Origin: Gnetum montanum
Lineage: Eukaryota; Streptophyta; Gnetopsida; Gnetales; Gnetaceae
Assembly (NCBI GenBank): GCA_015680685.1
Contig: MNCI01003660.1
Location: 547,101 to 611,100 of the forward strand
Direction of reading: 5' to 3'
DNA length: 64,000 bases
Shown: positions 34,901 to 46,751 of the stretch, in pieces
How positions within the stretch are numbered: the first letter of the stretch is position 1
Layout: every line of letters begins with the position of its first letter
Translations under genes and position numbers: made by a program
Notes under the pieces: model-generated
Seen by the model: only the letters and a program-made list of their open reading frames with translations
Told to the model about the DNA's origin: nothing
Database searches by the model: none

Positions 34901-36100
34901 TTCCTCCTTTTTTAGGCACAATAACTAAGGGGCTAACCCATTTGCTATTAGCAATGGGATATATGAACCCAGCCTTAAGAAGCTGTTTGATTTCTTTGTT
35001 AACTACTTACTTCAGCTTAGGGTTCAATCGCCTCTACGGTTGTCTTCGAGGCTTCATGGATAGGTCAGTGTAAATTCTATGTTGACATATCCTAGGATCT
35101 ATTTCAGTTAATTTGGGATATGACTAAGCGAAAGCTTCCAACCATTTATTTATTACCTTTAGTAGTTCTTCTTTTTATTGAGGAGCAAGCTTAGCATTGA
35201 TGATTACTAATTTTCCATTTTTAAGGAACATGTATTCCATACCAGTGGGCAATGGTTTCAACTCAAGGGGCTCCTACTTAAATTTCTCAAGGATTTCCAA
35301 CTTTCCCCAGTTGATATTTTCAAGGTTAAGACTTGGAAGTTGGCAGTGGACTTGCTCTAATGCATCTATGCTATTAATGTAAGCACAAGTCAAACCTTCA
35401 GTTGGTTCCATGCATATGAGTGAACTACTTTCTTGATCAGCTATCAGCCATTGGGTGCCTTCCTGTCATATGGCTGCTGCATATAGGCATCTTTGTATGT
35501 TAAACTTTGCACAAACTTTGCACACTGATTTCATGTAGGCAATGATAAACTTTGCACAAACCATAACCTCTACATGCAATTACACCCTGTGTCACTCTAT
35601 GCGATGCACAAAACTTTCTTCTTCTAGATGTTTCCAAATGTATTTTTCTTTGATATTTCTAGGGAAAGATCATGGATTTCTAGGCATGCATCGATGGTGC
35701 TTAGCCATGCTCTTCCCATTATGATTGGGAAGTCCCCCTTACCGTTGTTTACCTGAATCACTAGAAAGTTAGCTGGGTATGACCACCCAAAAACAATGGT
35801 AATAATGCTTCCACCAGTCCCAATGGGACAATGATGGACTAGTTGGCCAACTCTAGACGGATGTTGCTCTTTTTCAATGGAGGCAGGTTCCAAGCCTTGT
35901 ACATTTCTTGAGAAATCAAGTTGACATCGGAACCTGAATCCAAAAGAGCCTTGCACAGTTCATTTTTGGCGATTTGTAAATATATCAGAGGACTCCCAGG
36001 ATCAGAGAATTTTCTGGGAAGATGGCTAACTTTGATCCAATCGATGATGGCATGTGTTAGCATGACTGTACATGTTAAGTGTGGTGATTGGATTGAAAAA
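34901..36100 (-). pseudogene. Element 3 protease and RT N-terminus
   Basis: The retropepsin motif 'ALLDSGSDVNLIS' lies at about 35,905-35,945, with 'MGRAWLSTIDA' downstream (the usual 'LGRPWL'). The RT N-terminal part follows, with 'KSMGQP..IVPKK' type words around 34,860-34,990. Several stops are present. Its role would be cleaving the Gag-Pol polyprotein and reverse transcription. Confidence 0.8.
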
Positions 36101-38600
36101 GGCTCTAAAGTTTTGATTGATACTGAGGTGTTTAAGGGATTAGCCTCTTATGATTGCAAGGGCTTGGTTGGACTGTTGGTCCTAAAGAATGGTCATTTTT
36201 CATGTGGTTGTTGGAACCAATAGTAGGTTGAGAGTTAACAACCCTCGTGGTGTTATGTTGCTGCGGCTAGGTAGGGATTTCACCTTGCATCGTGGGAGCA
36301 GGTGGTAGTGGAGCTATTGGTGAAAGAGATGCGGCTAGATGGGAAGGATGATATGCTTGTAGAATATCACCTCTAGAAGAGGGAGTCCCATAATACTCAC
36401 GGGCTTGGTAGTGAGGTTGAGGAGTGATGTGACCAGTAGAGTCACGTGGGGAGATTGGCTACTACACGTAATATCCATACGGGTCAAGTTGCTGGTAAGG
36501 ATACTATTGCCTTGGTGGTGGCATTCCCCATGATTGTGGAAGCTGCCACTATTGATATTGCTCAATCAGTTGTGGTGGAGTTCCACTAGGATAATATGTT
36601 AAGGGTTAGTGAAACTGCCTTGGGTTACCTTGAGGATCAGGTAACCTTCGGGGTGTTTACCTTTTATTTAATTGTGGGTTGAATCCATACACCCCAAATT
36701 CCTACAGATGTGAGATTACATGGCAACATCCCTTAGGATGGTCATATTGACATATCTCACATCCACTATCATTGTCTGTTTTCGAATCCACAACCTCTTC
36801 AATGATAGTAACTTTTCCCTTACCCTTGCTACGTGCATGTTTAGCTTCTCTCTTTTTTCTTTTTTCGCAATCACTACCTTGCTCTTTAAACTCCTCTACT
36901 ATTTTAAGAACAGTTTGAAATCTATTGTCTAGGGAATCCCACATTTGGTCTACCTTTGCTAAAGCTTCTGATGTCATCTTTTGGATAGGCAAAGTTTTCC
37001 TATTCACCATCTCTTCAAGTGGTGACTCTTCTTCATCCTCACAAAATCTTACTCCCCTCTTTCAAAGGGAAGGATCTTGGTTATACTCTTCCACACTTTC
37101 TCTCTTCCATAGCTCACCTTCTTCCTTAGCAACTTGCTCCAATAGTCTTTGAATTTGATGGGACCTAAGCTCGAATAGTCTTCCTTAGGCATAAGTCCCA
37201 AGGGTTCTTCTCGTTTCATGCCTAAGCCCATCTATGAGATGGCATAGTTGATCCCTTTGCAAATAACCATGGAAAGAACAATGATGTAACAATGCATAGT
37301 ATCAGCCCATGGCAACATCCAAGGGTTCATGTCCTCCTTATTTCTAGCCTTGGATTTTCTTTTGCAAGTTGGACACTTGGGAGAACATTTGGTACTTATC
37401 ATTGAATAATTCTAACATAGTACTCCATCAACAAATAGATTCTAGTTCTAAGGACCAGTACCAGCTTTCTACTTCTTTAACTAGTGCCTATGGAAACAAC
37501 TTAAGTTTTTTTCATTCATTCTCTATGTTTTGTAAGGCACACACATCATGGAATGCTTGTAAATGATTCTGAGGATCAGCGTTGTATCCCCTTTCAAATT
37601 GTGGGATATTGTTCATATCTAATCTCTTGATCCTACTATCTTTCTAGTGCCTTGTTGGAACTCTAACAGCCTTAGTTATGTCTAAAATACTTTGACTAGC
37701 GAGTAGGGATTCATTGTGATCATCTCGTCCATGGTGTCTATGATGCCTACGTTGTTCCCTACTCTCCCTTCTTCTATGTCGTGACTCTCTAGAGTACCCG
37801 CATTCCCTTTTTTGGCTGTTTCGTCTATGACTTCCACTGTGCCTACCTTTATCCCCATGGTCTTTTTCTTTATGACCGCATCTGGATATTGAAGGAGAGG
37901 GTGAAGGATATAATGAAGGTGAAGAAGAAGAAGAACCATCACAATGACGGTGTCTGCTACCTTCTCTTCTACGATCTTGGCCCCGATTGCAATTGTGATT
38001 AGAATGTCCATCTTTATTATGAGTTCATGTCCCTTTTTCAGACCCTTTGTGCCCATGGGTATCAGAACCTGGGTTATGAATAGTGGAATGAAGGTTCTAA
38101 TACACAACCCCTTATCCAAATTCAAGGGGAGGAACATCATTGTGTGGGCAACTGCCTGAGGTAAGTTCACCACCCTCATTTTCGCTTAAGACATGTTGGG
38201 CATCTTGAGACCACTTAACCTTCAAAGACTTATGGTGTCTCTCCTATTGCAAGTCCCTTTGATGTTGTACCTCTGTGGGATGGTGTTCTCTCGAGTCATG
38301 GTCTTACACAACGTATTTTGCATGTAAGTGTGGCATGCCAATTCGTGTAAGAGCACGAAGAAGCATGCTCGGGACTGACTGATCGGGAGGTAACACTATG
38401 TTACCTTCTAAGTCTCTCCAACACAGTTATTCGTCTTGATGGAGGATAAAGGTGAAGTCTGGTATATACTCATCGGGATGAATATATACCACTCGAACTT
38501 GTTGAGTGACTGGCAAATCAACGTCATGTGTATTATGCCACCAATTGTTTCCTGTTTTAGACCTAGGCAGTGAAGCACTTTCGTACGAAGAAGGAGACAT
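36101..38600 (-). pseudogene. Element 3 gag
   Basis: Starts at ATG 38,600 (MSPSSYESASLPRS). It has an Arg/Ser/His-rich stretch (about 37,700-37,990). The gag domain includes 'LDMNNIPQFERGYNADPQNHLQ', 'LKLFP', and 'HEPLDVAMGxYYALLHHC' (about 37,300-37,620). A coiled, charged segment follows ('KVDQMWDSLDNRFQTVLKIV', 36,900-37,010). The zinc knuckle CEICQYDHPKGCCH lies near 36,730, and a Pro/Gln/Tyr-rich tail follows. It is homologous to the gag of element 2. Confidence 0.8.
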
Positions 38601-38721
38601 ACTTGTCTATTCAGTATGCAATGTATTGTTTTCGTTTATTATTTTCTCAACCAACCCTAAGGGTTCATTCCAATGATGTGAATGATTTCCTATGTTCTAG
38701 TTAGCACACAAACAACTAAGT

Positions 38722-38739
38722 CCCCGGAAACAGCGCCAA
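38722..38739 (-). promoter_or_regulatory. Primer-binding site of element 3
   Basis: On the minus strand TTGGCGCTGTTTCCGGGG abuts the 5' LTR, close to the Athila/Tat consensus TGGCGCCGTTGCCGGGG. Confidence 0.85.
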
Positions 38740-39612
38740 TGATGAGTGGCGAGGTACCCCTACACTCAACCATACAAATATAAGCGTTTTACACATGATC
38801 CGATCGAATTCCAAGGACTAAGTGCCTATGCGCTTTTGTGGAACAAGGACAGGTTGGTTGATTGTTGTCTTCCCAAACTTACTTGTATGTCACAATTGTA
38901 AGGTTAAGTTTGTTTGAGGCATATGATTTTTATATCTTTTATGTTTTTATGTCTTGTTCTAGTAGGGAAGGAGAGAGGTAACTAGGTGACTAATTTAACT
39001 TAACTACTCATTAACTATGTTCTAACTAATCCTAACACCTGCATTTGTTCCCACTTGTTGTACACATCCTAAACTAGTGCAACACTACTAGGATTACCAA
39101 ATGCTAATCATTATTGGGCTACCAAGTGTTACACGCATGCTCGAAGTGGTTGTGCTTGTGTAATTTAACAATTTGCTTAATTGATCAAAATGAATTGTTG
39201 TGCTAATAACAGAAATGTAAAGTGCATGAAATAAAATAAATGCATAAGAAAATAAAATAAAAGAAATGTGTAAGAAAACAAATCTTAAGTGCTACAAGGA
39301 TGAATCGAAGAGCTTGTCTTTATTTCCATACACAAGGTGTACTCAGGTACACAATGCTTGACTAAAGATCCGTCCACACTTCGACCTCCTGCTATGGGCA
39401 CTTGGAAAATACTCTAACTTTCAAACAGACTACTAGAGTTTTGCTACTTGACTGCTAAAAGACTTTTTTCAATTGTGTTCATGGGCACTATATTTATAGG
39501 CTTGGGAGCAACTACTCTAATAATTAGAGTAACCACTCTAATAATTAGAATAAACTACTAGAGTAACTGCTCTAATAATTAGAATAAACCGCTAGAGTAA
39601 CTGCTCTCATCA
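38740..39612 (-). repeat. Element 3, 5' LTR
   Basis: 873 bp, the partner of 29,562-30,443. TATA at about 39,490-39,500. Three copies of the palindromic repeat (39,505-39,605). A small AAATAAAA-type expansion near 39,225-39,270 is absent from the other LTR. Confidence 0.9.
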
Positions 39613-41780
39613 GAATCTACATGCAATTTTATACATATTATTAACAAAATTCCAACTACAAGTTTGAAAGACATCCTTCCAATTAGAAAATGGTCCAACA
39701 ACAAGGAATTGTCAATATCACATCATCTGTTTGAAAAAACTTATCATGTTGATGTTCTATAAGTATACCATGGAAAGTTAAATCCTTGAGCCATGGTGGA
39801 TTTGATACTCAATTGCTCACTAGACCACAACGCCTATAGAGTATGGAACATAAAGAATCACAAGTTGTTGGAGCCACATGATATTTTTTTTTGATAACAT
39901 CTTTGATAAATCTAGTGACATCATGAGTTCCAATGTTGTTGAAAATGCCACAATGATCCATAGTAAAGTTGATAATGACTTATGAATTTCTGTTATCCTT
40001 ATAAAGATAGTAATGAAGAAGTTGGTGTAACTAAGTCTTTTAATTTTATGAAATCCTTAGCACAATAGTAACCATGGTGGTTCAAAAGTCAATTAAGAGA
40101 CTTAAGATTAACAATGTTGAAACACATCCATGAAATACCAATGAAACAACTACTAAGTGAAAAAATATTTGTAACTGAAGATCATTCTAATGCGACTAAG
40201 TTGAATATGATATTTGAAGTAGAAGAACCCATGAGTGTGCAATAAGTAATGTAAAATGAAGATTGGTATACAGTAATGATGGCAAAATACAATATGTTAA
40301 TAAAAAATGACACATGGAAACTAGTCAAGAGTTCACAATAGTTAAAAGTATTAACATGCAAATAGGTGTTTCATATTAAAAGGAAAGCTAATAATATGAT
40401 GGATAAGTACAAAGCTAAGTTAGTTGTTAGAGGCTTTTAACAAAGGAAGACATTGATTATTAAGAAACCTTTGCACCCACTATGAAACAAAAAATCATAT
40501 AGTATATCTTGTCTTTAGCAACATCCTATGGTTGAAAACTATATCAACTTCATATGAAATCTGATTTTTTAAATGGAGATCTACAAGAAGAGATTTTTAT
40601 GTACTAGCCTGAAGGCTTTATGAACTCTAAATTCAATTATTATGTTTGTAGATTGCAAAAGAACTTATATGGATTAAAGCAAGCTCCCCAAGAATGGCAC
40701 ATAAAATTTGATATATTTGTACATGAAATGAGATTCAAATGATCAAATGCAGATGTCATTCTTTATGTTATGGAAACAAAGGACTTGTAGAGAGAAGTAC
40801 TTATACTCTTCTATGTTGATGACATTGAAATCACCGTGGAGAATATTCAATTAATACACCATGTTAAAAATTTGTTGAAAACCAAGTTTAAAATGTTAGA
40901 CCTTGGCCTACTTAAATACTTTCTTGGTTTTGAAATTTGACAATCAATGGATCACATATAAGTAACACAAAAAATATATGTTTTGGATATGTTGGAAGAA
41001 TATCATATATTGGTCTATAAATGTTGATCAACACCATTGGATTTTGGTATTACATTATAGGTAGATGACTCTGAATCTATTCCTAGTCCCATGATGTACT
41101 AGAAGTTCATTGAAAAGTTAATTTATCTAACCAATGTTTGACTAGATATTGCATATTTTATTAATCTCTTATCTCAATTTAATCAAAAACTAACCAATAT
41201 ACAATTAAATTTGGCCATTGATATATTAAGATATTTAAGAGGCACTATTGATTATGGTCTAAACTATGATTGTTCTTTAAAGGTTGATTTGTAGGGTTAT
41301 GCAAATGTAGACTATGGTGGTGATACTTTTTCTCAATGTTTGACTATAAGATTTTTTATTAAACACCAGAAGATTATAATTTCATGATGGTCAACAAAAC
41401 AGAAGGTAGTTTATTTATCTTCTATAAAATTATAATACAGGGTTGTAGTCAACTTGGTTACTGAATTGAAATGGCTCCATCATTTATTTATAGAACTCAA
41501 GGAGGATATTGTATTACCAATAACAATTTATTATGACAATCAAAGTGCTATCATGTTGATTAAAAATCTAGTGGTTCATGAGAGAACCAAGCACATTGAA
41601 ATTACAGTACACTACATTCAACATGCCTTTGCTAAAGGGCTTATCTCATCCTCTTACATTAATACTAAAGATCAAATTGTTGATGTTTTTATCAAGCCAT
41701 TGTGCTAAAAATTTCAATTTTTTTGTAAATAGATTAATTCTTTGATCCTTGTAAGCTAAACACAATGCATCATTTGACAA
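39613..41780 (+). pseudogene. Copia integrase end, RT and RNase H (3' half)
   Basis: The reading picks up where 29,555 stopped ('INKIPTTSLKDILP', the usual 'LNRVPTKALxxxTP'). The RT domain is recognisable from 40,430 ('EETFAP', 'SDFLNGDLQEEIFM', 'QPEGF', 'NLYGLKQAPQEW'), and the catalytic 'LLFYVDDI' at about 40,805. RNase H is the best kept part, with an 84-codon open run at 41,454-41,708 ('VTELKWLHHLFIELKEDI', 'YYDNQSAIMLIKN', 'RTKHIEITVHYI', 'TKDQIVDVFIKPL'). Many stops elsewhere. Confidence 0.88.
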
Positions 41781-41782
41781 AG

Positions 41783-42124
41783 AATATTAAAGATATTACT
41801 TCTTGCACAAACTCCTCATTATGTTTTGTATTGATACTTTATTTACTTCACTATTGTATACTCTGAATGTTATGTTCTGAGACCATCACAGTGTCCCATA
41901 GTCACAATGTCATGTCATTTTTGATTATTTCATTAACATTTATTAATTTTCCTATTAGCACTCAGTTATAATTGTTACTTGCAATAGTGATTAGTCGATA
42001 TATTTGATGCAACACTTCATGTATTTGAAATATTAGGGTTGAGGTGTTTGATATGTGTCTAAATCCTCTCCTCTCTAAGTTTGTGACTATTAGGTTGCTC
42101 ATCATTGATTACATAACCTTTACA
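41783..42124 (+). repeat. Copia 3' LTR
   Basis: Partner of 27,340-27,661. The first bases are mutated (AATATTAAAG) and it ends CTTTACA. No clear target duplication was seen. Confidence 0.75.
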
Positions 42125-42380
42125 ATTAGAAGTGAAGTTATAGTAAAAGACGTAATTTATGTAATGAACCACAATTTGAAGGGGTGCCTCATTACAAGAA
42201 ATTATAATTATTTGTGACATTCTTTGAGGATTTGACCTATGGCATTTAAGGATCAATAACTTAAAAGTCATACGAACATGGAGTTGTAAAGTCAATAAAG
42301 GCAAGTAATAAGAGCCTAGTAAAGTGGGACAAGAAGGGACTAATCACCCCTTCGACCTTATGGCTTAACTTTGGTGGCAG
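42125..42380. other. Short spacer between copia and family-C LTR
   Basis: No feature recognised in these 256 bases. Confidence 0.4.
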
Positions 42381-43491
42381 TGTTAGATTTTCTCTAAGGA
42401 AACTTGATGCCACAAAAACACAACCCCAAGACATAATGTTTACGTGGTTCCCTAACTTGGGTATGTCCACACTCGAAGGGTAGTTCACTTGCACACCTAC
42501 AGACTTTGTTTTCCTAAAATGTGGCCTAAAGAGAACCACACCCTGTACAAGTTTTAAACTCTACTTCGAAGTTTTTTGTCTCTACAAAACTACTCAACCT
42601 TGCAAGGTCCCAACAAGCTTAGAAAGTGGTTTAAAGGATCCCACAACCTTTACAAATTGAGCTCCGCTTTAGAGTGTTTTGACACTGCATAAACACTCAA
42701 TCTCATAGGATCCCGACAAGCTCAATCACAATGTCTTCTCACAATAAGCACATCAATCCCACAGGGCAACAAGAGAGAAACAAAATTACAAGGAAACAAT
42801 GTAACTCAATTACAAGTCCTTGTACTTTGAAGCACAATTCACAATTCAACAACCAAATAAGAAAATGATTTGACAAATGCTTACACAAAACCCAAGAAAA
42901 TGAAGTCTTCTTATAGCCTTGAAGTTTCCGAAAACACCTCAGAATTCGTACAATTGACTATCTAATAGCTAGTGTAGATGTCTCCTTTGAGATTGGGACA
43001 TCTCTCTGAAATTGACTTCAAATCTAGAAAGACGTATGTTCTGAAAGTGAGACATCTTCTTTCCAAAGGAGACATCTCTTGTTTTTGGAAGACATCTACT
43101 CTTCAGGAGAAACGTCTATTGTGCAAGGCCCAAAAATAAAATTGCTCGTTTTGATGTTGGGAGTCTCTAGGTGCCTCCAAACAAGTTCCCATAGATCCTA
43201 TAACTTCCTAGACTCATCAAAACGAGTCAAAAACACTCCAAAACATGCCAAAACATCCAAGAATCATCCTCAACAAAATCAACACAAACAAACACATTTA
43301 GCTTCCTCTCAATCTCGCCCTTGCTCCCAATTTGCTTATGAAGTCCTTGTCCATGATATCCATGCTTCCTTGAGTCCTTGTCCAAGCTTCCATGAGTCCT
43401 TTTCTGTGTTCTTGTCCTGTAAACACAAAACCACGCAAACATCCTTTGTTCTCCATTTTCCTTAAGGTTTTGACATACCAAAAGGTCAACA
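42381..43491 (-). repeat. Family-C LTR (solo or isolated copy)
   Basis: 1,111 bp starting TGTTAGATTTTC and ending GGTCAACA. The copies at about 57,534-58,680 (same orientation) and from 63,412 (opposite) identify it as an LTR. The transcription sense is minus: read that way it starts TGTTGACCTTTTGG, has an array of GACATC/GACGTC words (about 42,970-43,120) and then a TATA box GGCTATAAGAAGAC at about 42,912-42,925. No second LTR or internal proteins are nearby, and no matching target duplication was seen (GGCAG against CCTAC). Confidence 0.75.
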
Positions 43492-44365
43492 CCTACTTCA
43501 TCATATTTTTAATTTTATTTGCTTATTCATAATAAAGATTCCACTTTGCCCCTTTTTTCTTATTTCAAATGGAGCAAAGGTTATTTGCTTACATCATGTA
43601 ATATCACTTTACGTGCTCTAATTCAAATTATTCTTTAACATTTGGGAATAAGATGTCGCATAGACAGGAACAAAACCATCATATCACAGTAAGCATACGC
43701 AAACCAAAAAATTAGCCTTCTAAAAAATAGAAGATCATACTAGGTTGGAAATTCAAAAAGAAAAACTAACATGCATGTAAACCAACTACACCATTGGGAA
43801 GAAATTGCCATAGTATCAAGAAACATGCAAATGATTGTCAAAGTCTTGCAATCACAAAGTACAAGAAGATCCTATAATTTGCAATCAACAAACACACATC
43901 TCTTTGTTGTTGTTGGCATAGATTGTCAAGGTGGCCAACCATCAACAACATAGGAAGCAAAGCAGGCTCAATGTAGGCATCAACAGGAATGGTTCAAGAA
44001 ATAGCCAAGATCATCATAGAAGACCTTAACAACCACTCATCCTATGAAAATTGGTACCTCTATAGCCAAGGTAGAGACCATTGGAGATGGGAAAAGGACA
44101 TAGAGGAAATTGCACAAAGGTGTCATCGTAGAAGACAAAGCCATCAAAGTTATTTGGGTCAATATTAATGCAGTATGGTGGAACTCTTTGCTTTGGAAGC
44201 AAATGGGATAGACACGCATGCTTGTAGAAAAGTGCAAGGTGTTCCTAGGCCAAGCTATCAATCTTAGCAAAGTGATGCAGAACACAACTATCCATCCTAT
44301 AACCGCTAAATTAATACATAGGCCCGTGAGCAATAGTCACCATGTAATTTGGGAATTGAGTGTTT
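43492..44365. other. No gene seen
   Basis: AT-rich sequence, slightly higher complexity after 43,650. A short open frame at 43,771-43,953 has no recognisable features. Confidence 0.4.
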
Positions 44366-44369
44366 TGCA

Positions 44370-44490
44370 AGGTTAGATAGCTTAGTGGGACAAGTCTTGG
44401 TTTGATAACCCCAGGTTATAGATCCAATTCTACCAGGCAGCTGGAGTTATAAACTTCTGTAAATCTTAGGATGTCCTTATGTTTTAATTA
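44370..44490 (+). mobile_element. Probable tRNA-derived SINE
   Basis: The head resembles tRNA promoter boxes: box A-like GTTAGATAGCTTAGTGGGA, then GGTTTGATAACCCCAGGT. A box B-like AGATCCAATTCTACC follows about 30 bp on (compare GGTTCGANTCC with C-to-T/G-to-A decay). A short non-tRNA body follows, ending in a T-rich stretch (TGTCCTTATGTTTTAATT). Boundaries and family are uncertain. Confidence 0.5.
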
Positions 44491-44507
44491 TTTTGGATTC
44501 CAACACC

Positions 44508-44596
44508 CCTAGATGATCTGGATAAATAAATATAAATACATAAAGGCTTTGCCTCGTAGATCGGGATAGATAAATAGAGGCTTTGCCTCGTACAAG
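44508..44596 (+). repeat. Two copies of a 33-45-bp repeat
   Basis: GATCTGGATAAATAAATA... ending AGGCTTTGCCTCGTA, followed by GATCGGGATAGATAAATA with the same ending. Short local duplication, function unknown. Confidence 0.6.
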
Positions 44597-44599
44597 TGA

Positions 44600-45800
44600 T
44601 TGAACACGATAAGTTTCCAAAGCGACCATTAGACGAGGAAGCAGAAATAGAGTAGCATATACTATATTTTAAAACAATGAAGATAGAAAGAGCGTAATTG
44701 ACTCACAGCGCGAGCATACTTTCACAGCTTGGCTGGCGGTTTAACGCAAAGCAAAGCTACAAGGTGCTTCAAGGTCAGCACTACAGCCAGTGCTCAATTG
44801 CAAATGTGATAGCCTAGGTCTTGAATTAATAAAATTTAGAAAGGTGGAATCGTTAAGAGTAACTAGGTAGGCACATACGAATGCACGAGTAAGCAAAATC
44901 TCTGTACTTTTTTTGGGGTGCTTGCCTGGCTTAGCCAGGATCATAACAAACAAGAAGCTACAGCAAAAAATAAAAAATAATGAAACTTGTTACAGCCAGT
45001 GAACAAACGACTAATCCGTGGGTGTTTTGAGATTGTCTTCGCAAAGCCTAATCATTTGATAGAAGATACATAGAACACCATATATATTTCCACAGAAAAA
45101 ATATATAAAACCAAAACCCAAGTGAATGAAGGCAGCGAAAACCTCAACTGGTTCATTTAGTGATCGTTTTCGGTCCTCTCCTTTTTGTCTGCTTTATTTA
45201 TTAGATAGTTTCCAGTCCTTTCCCTTTGTTTACTCTCCGTAAGCATGTCCGTAATCATGAAATGATGGAAAGGTAGCTAGTTCCTTACATGGATTCATTC
45301 AAACCTACATTTCGTACCTGACTTCATTCGAACCTTGATGAAATGATGGGAAGGTAGTTGTCTCTCTGGTTAATCAACTGCTTAAAAAAACGTAAGGCTA
45401 TCTACTCATCTACCGGCCTTCCCAGCCTTCCCAGTAACCCGCTTGACTGCATGAACACTGAGCCTCCATTCACAAGCCCTTTCTTAAGGTAACTAAATAT
45501 CGATAAAGCAATCAATAAATACTACGACATCATCGTATGGAATTATGGATTACACACAGTACCTGTACTTCAAATTATTTTTCCTTTGAAAATAAGCTAC
45601 TCTAGAAGGACAGTTAGAACAATAAATGCCTTCGAACAGGCAATGTGCTGTTAAAATTGCCAGGTTACTTCTATCAGCCCATTCCACTGTTGAAACAACA
45701 ATGATAGACATTGTACTTCCAAGTCGAAATGCAGTCTTTTCAGCCGCCATGTTCGGCAGACAAGTACACTTTGGCAGTGTATAGTGCAATTACAGACTCC
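44600..45800. other. Low-repeat DNA, no gene supported
   Basis: More unique-looking than the flanks, with few transposon signatures. A 79-codon open frame on the minus strand (45,550-45,789) contains MAAEKTAFRLGSTMSIIVV and a C-x2-C pair, but has no recognisable domain. I do not call it a gene. Confidence 0.35.
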
Positions 45801-45814
45801 AGGATCTTTGATAC

Positions 45815-45968
45815 CTTAAAGTCAAATCCATCAAACTTGGACTGTTCATGATTGTAATCCTGCAGAACAATTCTTCCGCGATTACGAGGCCTGTGATAAG
45901 AAACTTGTAGCTTTTCGCTGACAAGATGAACAATTTTACTAATTACACGAGTTACATTTCCTGTTTCT
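45815..45968 (-). pseudogene. Exon-like fragment of an unidentified host gene
   Basis: The minus strand shows about 50 open codons with normal plant composition. It begins after a CTAATCAG acceptor-like site (SETGNVTRVISKIVHLVSEK...), passes through SYHRPRNRGRIVLQDYN, and ends at ...FDGFDFK before GTATCA, a plausible donor. I cannot name the family. It lies downstream of the auxin-receptor gene on the same strand, with no other exon found around it. It could be a captured gene fragment or chance. Confidence 0.3.
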
Positions 45969-45999
45969 GATTAGAAACAAATCCATGATTATGTGATTA

Positions 46000-46751
46000 T
46001 CTAGAAAAAATATAATTACATGTTTATTTAATTTGTTCACGGTTCCTTAATTATATGTTAACGTTACAAAAATGGTGAGGCTAAAGTTGTTGCTGCAGCT
46101 AGGGTTGAACTTTGAAGTTGAATATCATGAAATGTCAACAGCGAACAGCCAGAAGTACATTATTCAATAGAAAATAACAGAGAAACATGATTTTCGAGCA
46201 AGACAACATACAGATACCAATAAAACCACCACGCTGGACTAAATTTGGTATCTAGGACATATATTAAAAACTAGTTGGACTTCAGGTACTCCTTGTTAAT
46301 ACATCAGGTATCCCAGAAGTTTTTTGGTACAGAGCCCATGAATGGATATCTAGATGCTAATACCCCCCCTAGCTAGCCAAATTTTAAGTCGACATAAGCT
46401 GTCAGGAAGCTCTTAAAGATTGTGCCCAGTGTACACAGGCCAGCCTATGCATGACACGGTTGATAAATTTTAATCCTAAATTAACAGAATACTTCAGAAG
46501 AATTGCAAGATGTCTCGAAGGGTTCCAAAGTCAAAAGCAGTGGGTTTCTTGAAAACTTTGACATACCATGAAAGACGAAGAAGAATGAATCTCGGTAAAC
46601 GTTGCTAATCCTCTTGCATCAATGCAGCTGCCACAGGGAGCTATTTACAAGAAATCTGCACTAAAACAATGGATGGACAGAAACGAACAGTAGTGCAATT
46701 GGTTTGGAATTTGGATGAAAGCAGCCTAATCATACATATTGTATATCATGT
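46000..46751 (-). other. Downstream / 3' UTR region of the AFB4/5 gene
   Basis: Follows the stop codon at 46,752. Moderate complexity, no transposon words. No confident poly(A) signal could be placed, so the end of the transcript is not defined. Confidence 0.4.

Larger units (their letters stand above)
29562..39612 (-). mobile_element. Element 3: full-length Athila/Tat-like Ty3/gypsy element
   Basis: A complete structure on the minus strand: 5' LTR (38,740-39,612), PBS (38,722-38,739), gag-pol (38,600 down to 32,344), a 1.9-kb 3' untranslated region, PPT (about 30,444-30,453) and 3' LTR (29,562-30,443). A near-perfect 5-bp target duplication (GAATA before, GAATC after) flanks it. LTR similarity is high, and it interrupts the copia element, so it is the youngest insertion seen here. 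The polyprotein is still interrupted by stops. Confidence 0.92.
27340..42124 (+). mobile_element. Ty1/copia element, split by element 3
   Basis: Short LTRs (about 27,340-27,661 and 41,783-42,124) bound gag, protease, integrase, RT and RNase H in copia order on the plus strand. After removing the 10,051-bp element 3, the internal region is about 4.07 kb, typical for copia. The primer site follows the 5' LTR directly. All frames are broken. The RNase H end is the best preserved part. Confidence 0.85.

Noticed and set aside
37682-38179. 165-codon minus-strand open frame
   Set aside because: It is an alternative frame of the Arg/Ser/His-rich gag segment of element 3. The gag frame explains the region.
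45550-45789. 79-codon minus-strand frame as a protein gene
   Set aside because: No recognisable domain. It overlaps the exon-like fragment's neighbourhood only by chance.
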